DNA of 64,000 bases from positions 12,126,990 through 12,190,989 of the forward strand of contig OY720102.1 in NCBI GenBank assembly GCA_963082875.1, written 5' to 3'. A program made the translations under genes and the position numbers. Each line of letters opens with the position of its first letter. Within the stretch, counting starts at the first letter, position 1. The DNA comes from Corella eumyota (Eukaryota; Chordata; Ascidiacea; Phlebobranchia; Corellidae). The notes under the pieces are model-generated. The model made no database searches and was not told the origin of the DNA. It was given only the letters and a program-made list of their open reading frames with translations. This document shows, one piece after another, positions 10,408 to 23,672 of the stretch.

Positions 10408-11075
10408 ATCGCTTCTCGGCCCCTAGGGCTAAGATCAAGTGTAGTGACGTCGTTGGCACTATTGCTGGATCTAAGGCCCAAAGACTGAGAAGCGATCACG
10501 CCAGATGAAAGTATGCTCACATTGCTGACAATCACTTTCACTCAGCACTTTGCACTTTGCACACATGTTATGCATTGTTTGCCCGCTGAAATCTGGTACA
10601 TGGCTAGCAGCTCACAAGCGAAAGCAGCCACAGCAATCGGAAAGGGTTTCGTGAAATTTTTCCCGCCGACTGCAAAGTGGTTTTGCCAAGCTAAGTGATT
10701 AAGCTCTAGTCGCTGGGTGTGGCTTGGTGTTAAAACCCTCCAACCACGATAGCTATGCGCCCTTCAACCCACACAGCTTCATTACGTTTGCTAACTGTGC
10801 TGGGGGTAGTATTACACTACAACCTTTTTCAACCACCAGGGGTTGTAAAAGGCCTCTGGTGAGGACATGCTTTACAGCAATCCCTTTATTGGGATGTCAA
10901 ATACGGCTTGCCGTAGTCACCACCCTCTGTTCTTCTCAGTTGTAATACCTGGGACGCTAGGCATCGCCTAGCTCTTTGTATTATGCGGATTTTTGAATAC
11001 AGAACGCGGAACTGAAGCTTGCTTCGTCCCGTTCACGGGTTGTCCTGGTATTGCACTACCTCCAGGCTCGGCCCA
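10408..11075 (+). pseudogene. U2 snRNA gene interrupted by a 480-bp insert (copy 4)
   Basis: U2 nucleotides 1-38 are at 10408-10445 and 40-189 at 10926-11075. The break is exactly the one in copies 1 and 7. Its 5' flank has CAATCGCGG and GGATTCTGCC, a combination shared with the U2 copy carrying the large retrotransposon (25209), which suggests a common ancestor cassette for those two. Confidence 0.92.
10446..10925. mobile_element. Short U2-targeted insert (copy 2, 480 bp)
   Basis: Same element as at 1526, at the identical U2 position. It differs by substitutions (for example CCGACTGC for CCGATTGC, and ACAATCACT for ACATTCACT) and ends CACCACCC, with one more C. Confidence 0.75.
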
Positions 11076-12000
11076 CGATCCTGCTGCGGCAGGATTATCT
11101 ATTATTACATCACTCTATATATACATAGCTTTTGTCACATTTTCGTTGTTTTCTTAGTTAACTTTTATTACAAATTGGTTGAGTAAGCTTATTTAGCGCT
11201 TTCATATCGTCTTAGGCAAAAATTAAACTAAGATTGCATGCACCCTAAGGCGACCGGCATAACTTACCCAGGCAGCAACATGTCCACATTTTTGCACCGA
11301 TTTAGTCTGCGACTTGATTAAAAAAAACTCCGTTTCAAAAACGGGTAACTTACCTTATTCAAATAGAATGCCCGAACATGCCGGTCGACAAAACCAGTCT
11401 AAACGATCGAGCAAGGCGCTTGTCGCGTAAAGAATTTAAAGCGAAATGCAGGAGAAAACGACGCACGTTTTTACGACCCCCTAACAGCACAGGCCATGCG
11501 CTTACAACGATCGCACATTTCGCGATATTTTATGTACACGAACTTGTACCAAATTCTTATGCGACTAGTTTTGATTAAAAAAAACTCCGTTTCAAGAACG
11601 GGTAACTTACCTTATTCAAATAGAATGCCCGAACATGCCGGTCGACAAAACCAGTCTAAACGACCGAGCAAGGCGCTTGTCGCGTAAAGAATTTAAAGCG
11701 AAATGCAGGAGAAAACGACGCACGTTTTTACGACCACCTAACAGCACGGGCCATGCGCTTACAACGATCGCACATTTCGCGATATTTTATGTACACGCAC
11801 TTGTACCAATTTCTTATGCGACTAGTTTTGATTAAAAAAAACTCCGTTTCAAGAACGGGTAACTTACCTTATTCAAATAGAATGCCCGAACATGCCGGTC
11901 GACAAAACCAGTCTAAACGACCGAGCAAGGCGCTTGTCGCGTAAAGAATTTAAAGCGAAATGCAGGAGAAAACGACGCACGTTTTTACGACCACCTAACA

Positions 12001-12049
12001 TAACTTACCCAGGCAGCAACATGTCCACATTTTTGCACCGATTTAGTCT
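12001..12049 (+). other. Remnant of a U2 cassette (last 49 bp of the 3' flank), first copy
   Basis: An SL unit stops at CCTAACA and joins directly to TAACTTACCCAGG of the U2 3' flank. The normal context of the flank is GGCATAACTT, so CA is shared at the joint. The U2 gene and most of its cassette (about 700 bp) are deleted. Confidence 0.8.
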
Positions 12050-13512
12050 GCGACTTGATTAAAAAAAACTCCGTTTCAAAAACGGGTAACTTACCTTATT
12101 CAAATAGAATGCCCGAACATGCCGGTCGACAAAACCAGTCTAAACGATCGAGCAAGGCGCTTGTCGCGTAAAGAATTTAAAGCGAAATGCAGGAGAAAAC
12201 GACGCACGTTTTTACGACCCCCTAACAGCACAGGCCATGCGCTTACAACGATCGCACATTTCGCGATATTTTATGTACACGAACTTGTACCAAATTCTTA
12301 TGCGACTAGTTTTGATTAAAAAAAACTCCGTTTCAAGAACGGGTAACTTACCTTATTCAAATAGAAAGCCCGAACATGCCGGTCGACAAAACCAGTCTAA
12401 ACGACCGAGCAAGGCGCTTGTCGCGTAAAGAATTTAAAGCGAAATGCAGGAGAAAACGACGCACGTTTTTACGACCACCTAACAGCACGGGCCATGCGCT
12501 TACAACGATCGCACATTTCGCGATATTTTATGTACACGCACTTGTACCAATTTCTTATGCGACTAGTTTTGATTAAAAAAAACTCCGTTTCAAGAACGGG
12601 TAACTTACCTTATTCAAATAGAATGCCCGAACATGCCGGGCGACAAAACCAGTCTAAACGACCGAGCAAGGCGCTTGTCGCGTAAAGAATTTAAAGCGAA
12701 ATGCAGGAGAAAACGACGCACGTTTTTACGACCACCTAACAGCACGGGCCATGCGCTTACAACGATCGCACATTTCGCGATATTTTATGTACAGGCACTT
12801 GTACCAATTTCTTATGCGACTAGTTTTGATTAAAAAAAACTCCGTTTCAAGAACGGGTAACTTACCTTATTCAAATAGAATGCCCGAACATGCCGGTCGA
12901 CAAAACCAGTCTAAACGACCGAGCAAGGCGCTTGTCGCGTAAAGAATTTAAAGCGAAATGCAGGAGAAAACGACGCACGTTTTTACGACCACCTAACAGC
13001 ACGGGCCATGCGCTTACAACGATCGCACATTTCGCGATATTTTATGTACAGGCACTTAATCCAATTTCTTATGCGACTAGTTTTAATTAAAAAAAACTCC
13101 GTTTCAAGAACGGGTAACTTACCTTATTCAAATAGAATGCCCGAACATGCCGGTCGACAAAACCAGTCTAAACGACCGAGCAAGGCGCTTGTCGCGTAAA
13201 GAATTTAAAGCGAAATGCAGGAGAAAACGACGCACGTTTTTACGACCACCTAACAGCACGGGCCATGCGCTTACAACGATCGCACATTTCGCGATATTTT
13301 ATGTACACGCACTTGTACCAATTTCTTATGCGACTAGTTTTGATTAAAAAAAACTCCGTTTCAAGAACGGGTAACTTACCTTATTCAAATAGAATGCCCG
13401 AACATGCCGGTCGACAAAACCAGTCTAAACGACCGAGCAAGGCGCTTGTCGCGTAAAGAATTTAAAGCGAAATGCAGGAGAAAACGACGCACGTTTTTAC
13501 GACCACCTAACA

Positions 13513-13561
13513 TAACTTACCCAGGCAGCAACATGTCCACATTTTTGCACCGATTTAGTCT
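13513..13561 (+). other. Remnant of a U2 cassette, second copy
   Basis: The joint is identical to that at 12001, 1512 bp downstream. The deletion occurred once, and the rearranged segment, with about five SL units, was then duplicated in tandem. Confidence 0.8.
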
Positions 13562-15354
13562 GCGACTTGATTAAAAAAAACTCCGTTTCAAAAACGGGTA
13601 ACTTACCTTATTCAAATAGAATGCCCGAACATGCCGGTCGACAAAACCAGTCTAAACGATCGAGCAAGGCGCTTGTCGCGTAAAGAATTTAAAGCGAAAT
13701 GCAGGAGAAAACGACGCACGTTTTTACGACCCCCTAACAGCACAGGCCATGCGCTTACAACGATCGCACATTTCGCGATATTTTATGTACACGAACTTGT
13801 ACCAAATTCTTATGCGACTAGTTTTGATTAAAAAAAACTCCGTTTCAAGAACGGGTAACTTACCTTATTCAAATAGAATGCCCAAACATGCCGGTCGACA
13901 AAACCAGTCTAAACGACCGAGCAAGGCGCTTGTCGCGTAAAGAATTTAAAGCGAAATGCAGGAGAAAACGACGCACGTTTTTACGACCACCTAACAGCAC
14001 GGGCCATGCGCTTACAACGATCGCACATTTCGCGATATTTTATGTACACGCACTTGTACCAATTTCTTATGCGACTAGTTTTGATTAAAAAAAACTCCGT
14101 TTCAAGAACGGGTAACTTACCTTATTCAAATAGAATGCCCGAACATGCCGGGCGACAAAACCAGTCTAAACGACCGAGCAAGGCGCTTGTCGCGTAAAGA
14201 ATTTAAAGCGAAATGCAGGAGAAAACGACGCACGTTTTTACGACCACCTAACAGCACGGGCCATGCGCTTACAACGATCGCACATTTCGCGATATTTTAT
14301 GTACAGGCACTTGTACCAATTTCTTATGCGACTAGTTTTGATTAAAAAAAACTCCGTTTCAAGAACGGGTAACTTACCTTATTCAAATAGAATGCCCGAA
14401 CATGCCGGTCGACAAAACCAGTCTAAACGACCGAGCAAGGCGCTTGTCGCGTAAAGAATTTAAAGCGAAATGCAGGAGAAAACGACGCACGTTTTTACGA
14501 CCACCTAACAGCACGGGCCATGCGCTTACAACGATCGCACATTTCGCGATATTTTATGTACAGGCACTTAATCCAATTTCTTATGCGACTAGTTTTAATT
14601 AAAAAAAACTCCGTTTCAAGAACGGGTAACTTACCTTATTCAAATAGAATGCCCGAACATGCCGGTCGACAAAACCAGTCTAAACGACCGAGCAAGGCGC
14701 TTGTCGCGTAAAGAATTTAAAGCGAAATGCAGGAGAAAACGACGCACGTTTTTACGACCACCTAACAGCACGGGCCATGCGCTTACAACGATCGCACATT
14801 TCGCGATATTTTATGTACACGCACTTGTACCAATTTCTTATGCGACTAGTTTTGATTAAAAAAAACTCCGTTTCAAGAACGGGTAACTTACCTTATTCAA
14901 ATAGAATGCCCGAACATGCCGGGCGACAAAACCAGTCTAAACGACCGAGCAAGGCGCTTGTCGCGTAAAGAATTTAAAGCGAAATGCAGGAGAAAACGAC
15001 GCACGTTTTTACGACCACCTAACAGTACGAACCTTGTGCTTACAAGGCTCGCCCATTTCGCGATTCAAATTTGCAAAGTAGAGCCAGGCAACTTTATAAT
15101 TAGCAACATTTGTGTTTAGTATGTAAAAAGGCGTCGACACAAGCTAACGGCGGCCTCCTGTGGCGCACAGGTCGCCGTTAATTAATTACTGCGGCGATAA
15201 TTAGGGTGGCTGTGAACAGATACCCCGCTTCGAAAAACCGTCAACCTGTACACGGGGTGCGAAGCAACTATTGGAATAAAATGAATTAGCCAATAGCGGC
15301 CGCGAACAGAATGACAGACCGCGCGAATTCGATCGGATTCCGCCATTTTTGGGC

Positions 15355-15543
15355 ATCGCTTCTCGGCCCCTAGGGCTAAGATCAAGTGTAGTATCTGTTC
15401 TTCTCAGTTGTAATACCTGGGACGCTAGGCATCGCCTAGCTCTTTGTATTATGCGGATTTTTGAATACAGAACGCGGAACTGAAGCTTGCTTCGTCCCGT
15501 TCACGGGTTGTCCTGGTATTGCACTACCTCCAGGCTCGGCCCA
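15355..15543 (+). ncRNA. U2: U2 snRNA gene (copy 5)
   Basis: An uninterrupted 189-nt copy with all U2 landmarks. It lies before SL block 6, whose unit order copies block 2. The corresponding U2 before block 2 carries an insert, so the insert arose, or was lost, after or during that duplication. Confidence 0.95.
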
Positions 15544-15776
15544 CGATCCTGCTGCGGCAGGATTATCTATTATTACATCACTCTATATATACATAGCTTT
15601 TGTCACATTTTCGTTGTTTTCTTAGTTAACTTTTATTACAAATTGGTTGAGTAAGCTTATTTAGCGCTTTCATATCGTCTTAGGCAAAAATTAAACTAAG
15701 ATTGCATGCACCCTAAGGCGACCGGCATAACTTACCCAGGCAGCAACATGTCCACATTTTTGCACCGATTTAGTCT

Positions 15777-18700
15777 GCGACTTGATTAAAAAAAAATCCG
15801 TTTCAAGAACGGGTAACTTACCTTATTCAAATAGAATGCCCGAACATGCCGGGCGACAAAACCAGTCTAAACGACCGAGCAAGGCGCTTGTCGCGTAAAG
15901 AATTTAAAGCGAAATGCAGGAGAAAACGACGCACGTTTTTACGACCACCTAACAGCACAGGCCATGCGCTTACAACGATCGCCCATTTCGCGATATTTTA
16001 TGTACACGCACTTGTACCAATTTCTTATGCGACTTGTTTTGATTAAAAAAAACTCCGTTTCAAGAACGGGTAACTTACCTTATTCAAATAGAATGCCCGA
16101 TTATGCCGGCCGACAAAACCAGTCTAAACGACCGAGCAAGGCGCTTGTCGCGTAAAGAATTTAAAGCGAAATGCAGGAGAAAACGACGCACGTTTTTACG
16201 ACCACCTAACAGCACAGGCCATGCGCTTACAACGATCGCACATTTCGCGATATTTTATGTACAGGCACTTGTACCAATTTCTTATGCGACTAGTTTTGAT
16301 TAAAAAAAACTCCGTTTCAAGAACGGGTAACTTACCTTATTCAAATAGAATGCCCGAACATGCCGGTCGACAAAACCAGTCTAAACGACCGAGCAAGGCG
16401 CTTGTCGCTTAAAGAATTTAAAGCGAAATGCAGGAGAAAACGACGCACGTTTTTACGACCACCTAACAGCACGGGCCATGCGCTTACAACGATCGCACAT
16501 TTCGCGATATTTTATGTACAGGCACTTAATCCAATTTCTTATGCGACTAGTTTTAATTAAAAAAAACTCCGTTTCAAGAACGGGTAACTTACCTTATTCA
16601 AATAGAATGCCCGAACATGCCGGTCGACAAAACCAGTCTAAACGATCGAGCAAGGCGCTTGTCGCGTAAAGAATTTAAAGCGAAATGCAGGAGAAAACGA
16701 CGCACGTTTTTACGACCCCCTAACAGCACAGGCCATGCGCTTACAACGATCGCACATTTCGCGATATTTTATGTACACGAACTTGTACCAAATTCTTATG
16801 CGACTAGTTTTGATTAAAAAAAACTCCCTTTCAAGAACGGGTAACTTACCTTATTCAAATAGAATGCCCGAACATGCCGGTCGACAAAACCAGTCTAAAC
16901 GACCGAGCAAGGCGCTTGTCGCGTAAAGAATTTAAAGCGAAATGCAGGAGAAAACGACGCACGTTTTTACGACCCCCTAACAGCACAGGCCATGCGCTTA
17001 CAACGATCGCACATTTCGCGATATTTTATGTACACGAACTTGTACCAAATTCTTATGCGACTAGTTTTGATTAAAAAAAACTCCGTTTCAAGAACGGGTA
17101 ACTTACCTTATTCAAATAGAATGCCCGAACATGCCGGTCGACAAAACCAGTCTAAACGACCGAGCAAGGCGCTTGTCGCGTAAAGAATTTAAAGCGAAAT
17201 GCAGGAGAAAACGACGCACGTTTTTACGACCACCTAACAGCACGGGCCATGCGCTTACAACGATCGCACATTTCGCGATATTTTATGTACAGGCACTTAA
17301 TCCAATTTCTTATGCGACTAGTTTTAATTAAAAAAAACTCCGTTTCAAGAACGGGTAACTTACCTTATTCAAATAGAATGCCCGAACATGCCGGTCGACA
17401 AAACCAGTCTAAACGACCGAGCAAGGCGCTTGTCGCGTATAGAATTTAAAGCGAAATGCAGGAGAAAACGACGCACGTTTTTACGACCACCTAACAGCAC
17501 GGGCCATGCGCTTACAACGATCGCACATTTCGCGATATTTTATGTACGTGCACTTGTACCAATTCTTATGCGACTAGTTTTGATTAAAAAAAACTCCGTT
17601 TCAAGAACGGGTAACTTACCTTATTCAAATAGAATGCCCGAACATGCCGCTCGACAAATCCAGTCTAAACGACCGAGCAAGACGCTTGTCGCGTAAAGAA
17701 TTTAAAGCGAAATGCAGGAGAAAACGACGCACGTTTTTACGACCACCTAACAGCACGGGCCATGCGCTTACAACGATTGCACATTTCGCGATATTTTATG
17801 TACACGCACTTGTACCAATTTCTTATGCGACTTGTTTTGATTAAAAAAACAACCGTTTCAAGAACGGGTAACTTACCTTATTCAAATAGAATGCCCGAAC
17901 ATGCCGGGCGACAAAACCAGTCTAAACGACCGAGCAAGGCGCTTGTCGCGTAAAGAATTTAAAGCGAAATGCAGGAGAAAACGACGCACGTTTTTACGAC
18001 CACCTAACAGCACAGGCCATGCGCTTACAACGATCGCCCATTTCGCGATATTTTATGTACACGCACTTGTACCAATTTCTTATGCGACTTGTTTTGATTA
18101 AAAAAAACTCCGTTTCAAGAACGGGTAACTTACCTTATTCAAATAGAATGCCCGAACATGCCGGCCGACAAAACCAGTCTAAACGACCGAGCAAGGCGCT
18201 TGTCGCGTAAAGAATTTAAAGCGAAATGCAGGAGAAAACGACGCACGTTTTTACGACCACCTAACAGCACGGGCCATGCGCTTACAACGATCGCACATTT
18301 CGCGATATTTTATGTACACGCACTTGTACCAATTTCTTATGCGACTAGTTTTGATTAAAAAAAACTCCGTTTCAAGAACGGGTAACTTACCTTATTCAAA
18401 TAGAATGCCCGAACATGCCGGTCGACAAAACCAGTCTAAACGACCGAGCAAGGCGCTTGTCGCGTAAAGAATTTAAAGCGAAATGCAGGAGAAAACGACG
18501 CACGTTTTTACGACCACCTAACAGCACGGGCCATGCGCTTACAACGATCGCACATTTCGCGATATTTTATGTACAGGCACTTAATCCAATTTCTTATGCG
18601 ACTAGTTTTAATTAAAAAAAACTCCGTTTCAAGAACGGGTAACTTACCTTATTCAAATAGAATGCCCGAACATGCCGGTCGACAAAACCAGTCTAAACGA

Positions 18701-19038
18701 CCGAGCAAGGCGCTTGTCGCGTAAAGAATTTAAAGCGAAATGCAGGAGAAAACGACGCACGTTTTTACGACCACCTAACAGCACGGGCCATGCGCTTACA
18801 ACGATCGCACATTTCGCGATATTTTATGTACACGCACTTGTACCAATTTCTTATGCGACTAGTTTTGATTAAAAAAAACTCCGTTTCAAGAACGGGTAAC
18901 TTACCTTATTCAAATAGAATGCCCGAACATGCCGGGCGACAAAACCAGTCTAAACGACCGAGCAAGGCGCTTGTCGCGTAAAGAATTTAAAGCGAAATGC
19001 AGGAGAAAACGACGCACGTTTTTACGACCACCTAACAG
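15777..19038 (-). ncRNA. SL RNA gene block 6, 13 copies
   Basis: SL exons start at 15822, 16079, 16336, 16593, 16850, 17107, 17364, 17620, 17877, 18134, 18391, 18648 and 18905. The first ten units reproduce block 2 in order. Small later differences include CGTATAGAA near 17436 and a different unit type from the tenth copy onward. This is a segmental copy, and its preceding U2 gene lacks the insert seen before block 2. Confidence 0.92.
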
Positions 19039-19367
19039 TACGAACCTTGTGCTTACAAGGCTCGCCCATTTCGCGATTCAAATTTGCAAAGTAGAGCCAG
19101 GCAACTTTATAATTAGCAACATTTGTGTTTAGTATGTAAAAAGGCGTCGACACAAGCTAACGGCGGCCTCCTGTGGCGCACAGGTCGCCGTTAATTAATT
19201 ACTGCGGCGATAATTAGGGTGGCTGTGAACAGATACCCCGCTTCGAAAAACCGTCAACCTGTACACGGGGTGCGAAGCAACTATTGGAATAAAATGAATT
19301 AGCCAATAGCGGCCGCGAACAGAATGACAGACCGCGCGAATTCGATCGGATTCTGCCATTTTTGGGC

Positions 19368-19556
19368 ATCGCTTCTCGGCCCCTAGGGCTAAGATCAAGT
19401 GTAGTATCTGTTCTTCTCAGTTGTAATACCTGGGACGCTAGGCATCGCCTAGCTCTTTGTATTATGCGGATTTTTGAATACAGAACGCGGAACTGAAGCT
19501 TGCTTCGTCCCGTTCACGGGTTGTCCTGGTATTGCACTACCTCCAGGCTCGGCCCA
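19368..19556 (+). ncRNA. U2: U2 snRNA gene (copy 6)
   Basis: An uninterrupted 189-nt copy with all U2 landmarks. Its 5' flank has GGATTCTGCC. The next U2 start is exactly 1701 bp downstream. Confidence 0.95.
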
Positions 19557-19789
19557 CGATCCTGCTGCGGCAGGATTATCTATTATTACATCACTCTATA
19601 TATACATAGCTTTTGTCACATTTTCGTTGTTTTCTTAGTTAACTTTTATTACAAATTGGTTGAGTAAGCTTATTTAGCGCTTTCATATCGTCTTAGGCAA
19701 AAATTAAACTAAGATTGCATGCACCCTAAGGCGACCGGCATAACTTACCCAGGCAGCAACATGTCCACATTTTTGCACCGATTTAGTCT

Positions 19790-20739
19790 GCGACTTGATT
19801 AAAAAAAACTCCGTTTCAAAAACGGGTAACTTACCTTATTCAAATAGAATGCCCGAACATGCCGGTCGACAAAACCAGTCTAAACGATCGAGCAAGGCGC
19901 TTGTCGCGTAAAGAATTTAAAGCGAAATGCAGGAGAAAACGACGCACGTTTTTACGACCCCCTAACAGCACAGGCCATGCGCTTACAACGATCGCACATT
20001 TCGCGATATTTTATGTACACAAACTTGTACCAAATTCTTATGCGACTTGTTTTGATTAAAAAAAACTCCGTTTCAAGAACGGGTAACTTACCTTATTCAA
20101 ATAGAATGCCCGAACATGCCGGCCGACAAAACCAGTCTAAACGACCGAGCAAGGCGCTTGTCGCGTAAAGAATTTAAAGCGAAATGCAGGAGAAAACGAC
20201 GCACGTTTTTACGACCACCTAACAGCACAGGCCATGCGCTTACAACGATCGCACATTTCGCGATATTTTATGTACAGGCACTTGTACCAATTTCTTATGC
20301 GACTAGTTTTGATTAAAAAAAACTCCGTTTCAAGAACGGGTAACTTACCTTATTCAAATAGAATGCCCGAACATGCCGGTCGACAAAACCAGTCTAAACG
20401 ACCGAGCAAGGCGCTTGTCGCTTAAAGAATTTAAAGCGAAATGCAGGAGAAAACGACGCACGTTTTTACGACCACCTAACAGCACGGGCCATGCGCTTAC
20501 AACGATCGCACATTTCGCGATATTTTATGTACACGCACTTGTACCAATTTCTTATGCGACTAGTTTTGATTAAAAAAAACTCCGTTTCAAGAACGGGTAA
20601 CTTACCTTATTCAAATAGAATGCCCGAACATGCCGGGCGACAAAACCAGTCTAAACGACCGAGCAAGGCGCTTGTCGCGTAAAGAATTTAAAGCGAAATG
20701 CAGGAGAAAACGACGCACGTTTTTACGACCACCTAACAG
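19790..20739 (-). ncRNA. SL RNA gene block 7, four copies
   Basis: SL exons start at 19835, 20092, 20349 and 20606. Together with a U2 cassette this block makes a 1701-bp unit, the spacing between the U2 starts at 19368 and 21069. The same unit size recurs at 36008-37709. Confidence 0.92.
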
Positions 20740-21068
20740 TACGAACCTTGTGCTTACAAGGCTCGCCCATTTCGCGATTCAAATTTGCAAAGTAGAGCCA
20801 GGCAACTTTATAATTAGCAACATTTGTGTTTAGTATGTAAAAAGGCGTCGACACAAGCTAACGGCGGCCTCCTGTGGCGCACAGGTCGCCGTTAATTAAT
20901 TACTGCGGCGATAATTAGGTTGGCTGTGAACAGATACGCCGCTTCGAAAAACCGTCAACCTGTACACGGGGTGCGAAGCAACTATTGGAATAAAATGAAT
21001 TAGCCAATAGCGGCCGCGAACAGAATGACAGACCGCGCGAATTCGATCGGATTCCGCCATTTTTGGGC

Positions 21069-21738
21069 ATCGCTTCTCGGCCCCTAGGGCTAAGATCAAG
21101 TGTAGTGACGTCGTTGGCACTATTGCTGGATCTAAGGCCCAAAGACTGAGAAGCGATCACGCCAGATGAAAGTATGCTCACATTGCTGACATTCACTTTC
21201 ACTCAGCACTTTGCACTTTGCACACATGTTATGCATTGTTTGCCCGCTGAAATCTGGTACATGGCTAGCAGCTCACAAGCGAAAGCAGCCACAGCAATCG
21301 GAAAGGGTTTCGTGAAATTTTTCCCGCCGATTGCAAAGTGGTTTTGCCAAGCTAAGTGATTAAGCTCTAGTCGCTGGGTGTGGCTTGGTGTTAAAACCTT
21401 CCAACCACGATAGCTATGCGCCCTTCAACCCACACAGCTTCATTACGTTTGCTAACTGTGCTGGGGGTAGTATTACACTACAACCTTTTTCAACCACCAG
21501 GGGTTGTAAAAGGCCTCTGGTGAGGACATGCTTTACAGCAATCCCTTTATTGGGATGTCAAATACGGCTTGCCGTAGTCACCACCCCCTCTGTTCTTCTC
21601 AGTTGTAATACCTGGGACGCTAGGCATCGCCTAGCTCTTTGTATTATGCGGATTTTTGAATACAGAACGCGGAACTGAAGCTTGCTTCGTCCCGTTCACG
21701 GGTTGTCCTGGTATTGCACTACCTCCAGGCTCGGCCCA
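21069..21738 (+). pseudogene. U2 snRNA gene interrupted by a 482-bp insert (copy 7)
   Basis: U2 nucleotides 1-38 are at 21069-21106 and 40-189 at 21589-21738. Same breakpoint as copies 1 and 4. The 5' flank has private changes (TAGGTTGGC, ATACGCCGC). Confidence 0.92.
21107..21588. mobile_element. Short U2-targeted insert (copy 3, 482 bp)
   Basis: Same element and position, but the end reads CACCACCCCC (five C). It has AACCTTCC where copies 1 and 2 have AACCCTCC. The different C-run lengths fit either separate insertion events or slippage after duplication. Confidence 0.75.
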
Positions 21739-21971
21739 CGATCCTGCTGCGGCAGGATTATCTATTATTACATCACTCTATATATACATAGCTTTTGTCA
21801 CATTTTCGTTGTTTTCTTAGTTAACTTTTATTACAAATTGGTTGAGTAAGCTTATTTAGCGCTTTCATATCGTCTTAGGCAAAAATTAAACTAAGATTGC
21901 ATGCACCCTAAGGCGACCGGCATAACTTACCCAGGCAGCAACATGTCCACATTTTTGCACCGATTTAGTCT

Positions 21972-22921
21972 GCGACTTGATTAAAAAAAACTCCGTTTCA
22001 AAAACGGGTAACTTACCTTATTCAAATAGAATGCCCGAACATGCCGGTCGACAAAACCAGTCTAAACGATCGAGCAAGGCGCTTGTCGCGTAAAGAATTT
22101 AAAGCGAAATGCAGGAGAAAACGACGCACGTTTTTACGACCCCCTAACAGCACAGGCCATGCGCTTACAACGATCGCACATTTCGCGATATTTTATGTAC
22201 ACGAACTTGTACCAAATTCTTATGCGACTTGTTTTGATTAAAAAAAACTCCGTTTCAAGAACGGGTAACTTACCTTATTCAAATAGAATGCCCGAACATG
22301 CCGGCCGACAAAACCAGTCTAAACGACCGAGCAAGGCGCTTGTCGCGTAAAGAATTTAAAGCGAAATGCAGGAGAAAACGACGCACGTTTTTACGACCAC
22401 CTAACAGCACAGGCCATGCGCTTACAACGATCGCACATTTCGCGATATTTTATGTACAGGCACTTGTAGCAATTTCTTATGCGACTAGTTTTGATTAAAA
22501 AAAACTCCGTTTCAAGAACGGGTAACTTACCTTATTCAAATAGAATGCCCGAACATGCCGGTCGACAAAACCAGTCTAAACGACCGAGCAAGGCGCTTGT
22601 CGCTTAAAGAATTTAAAGCGAAATGCAGGAGAAAACGACGCACGTTTTTACGACCACCTAACAGCACGGGCCATGCGCTTACAACGATCGCACATTTCGC
22701 GATATTTTATGTACACGCACTTGTACCAATTTCTTATGCGACTAGTTTTGATTAAAAAAAACTCCGTTTCAAGAACGGGTAACTTACCTTATTCAAATAG
22801 AATGCCCGAACATGCCGGGCGACAAAACCAGTCTAAACGACCGAGCAAGGCGCTTGTCGCGTAAAGAATTTAAAGCGAAATGCAGGAGAAAACGACGCAC
22901 GTTTTTACGACCACCTAACAG
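21972..22921 (-). ncRNA. SL RNA gene block 8, four copies
   Basis: SL exons start at 22017, 22274, 22531 and 22788. The unit order matches block 7. The copies differ by a few substitutions, such as TTGTAGCAA near 22466. Confidence 0.92.
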
Positions 22922-23250
22922 TACGAACCTTGTGCTTACAAGGCTCGCCCATTTCGCGATTCAAATTTGCAAAGTAGAGCCAGGCAACTTTATAATTAGC
23001 AACATTTGTGTTTAGTATGTAAAAAGGCGTCGACACAAGCTAACGGCGGCTTCCTGTGGCGCACAGGTCGCCGTTAATTAATTACTGCGGCGATAATTAG
23101 GGTGGCTGTGAACAGATACCCCGCTTCGAAAAACCGTCAACCTGTACACGGGGTGCGAAGCAACTATTGGAATAAAATGAATTAGCCAATAGCGGCCGCG
23201 AACAGAATGACAGACCGCGCGAATTCGATCGGATTCCGCCATTTTTGGGC

Positions 23251-23439
23251 ATCGCTTCTCGGCCCCTAGGGCTAAGATCAAGTGTAGTATCTGTTCTTCT
23301 CAGTTGTAATACCTGGGACGCTAGGCATCGCCTAGCTCTTTGTATTATGCGGATTTTTGAATACAGAACGCGGAACTGAAGCTTGCTTCGTCCCGTTCAC
23401 GGGTTGTCCTGGTATTGCACTACCTCCAGGCTCGGCCCA
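23251..23439 (+). ncRNA. U2: U2 snRNA gene (copy 8)
   Basis: An uninterrupted 189-nt copy. The 5' flank hairpin region has a C-to-T change. All gene landmarks are kept. Confidence 0.95.
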
Positions 23440-23672
23440 CGATCCTGCTGCGGCAGGATTATCTATTATTACATCACTCTATATATACATAGCTTTTGTC
23501 ACATTTTCGTTGTTTTCTTAGTTAACTTTTATTACAAATTGGTTGAGTAAGCTTATTTAGCGCTTTCATATCGTCTTAGGCAAAAATAAAACTAAGATTG
23601 CATGCACCCTAAGGCGACCGGCATAACTTACCCAGGCAGCAACATGTCCACATTTTTGCACCGATTTAGTCT

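Larger units (their letters stand above)
11309..15025 (-). ncRNA. SL RNA gene block 5, 15 copies with two collapsed U2 cassettes
   Basis: SL exons start at 11354, 11611, 11868, 12095, 12352, 12609, 12866, 13123, 13380, 13607, 13864, 14121, 14378, 14635 and 14892. The block contains two 49-bp remnants of the U2 3' flank (12001 and 13513), spaced 1512 bp apart. The units after 11868 and 13380 are therefore cut short. The copy at 12352 has GAAAG instead of GAATG, which changes the first transcribed base of the leader from A to T. All other leaders are standard. Confidence 0.92.
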
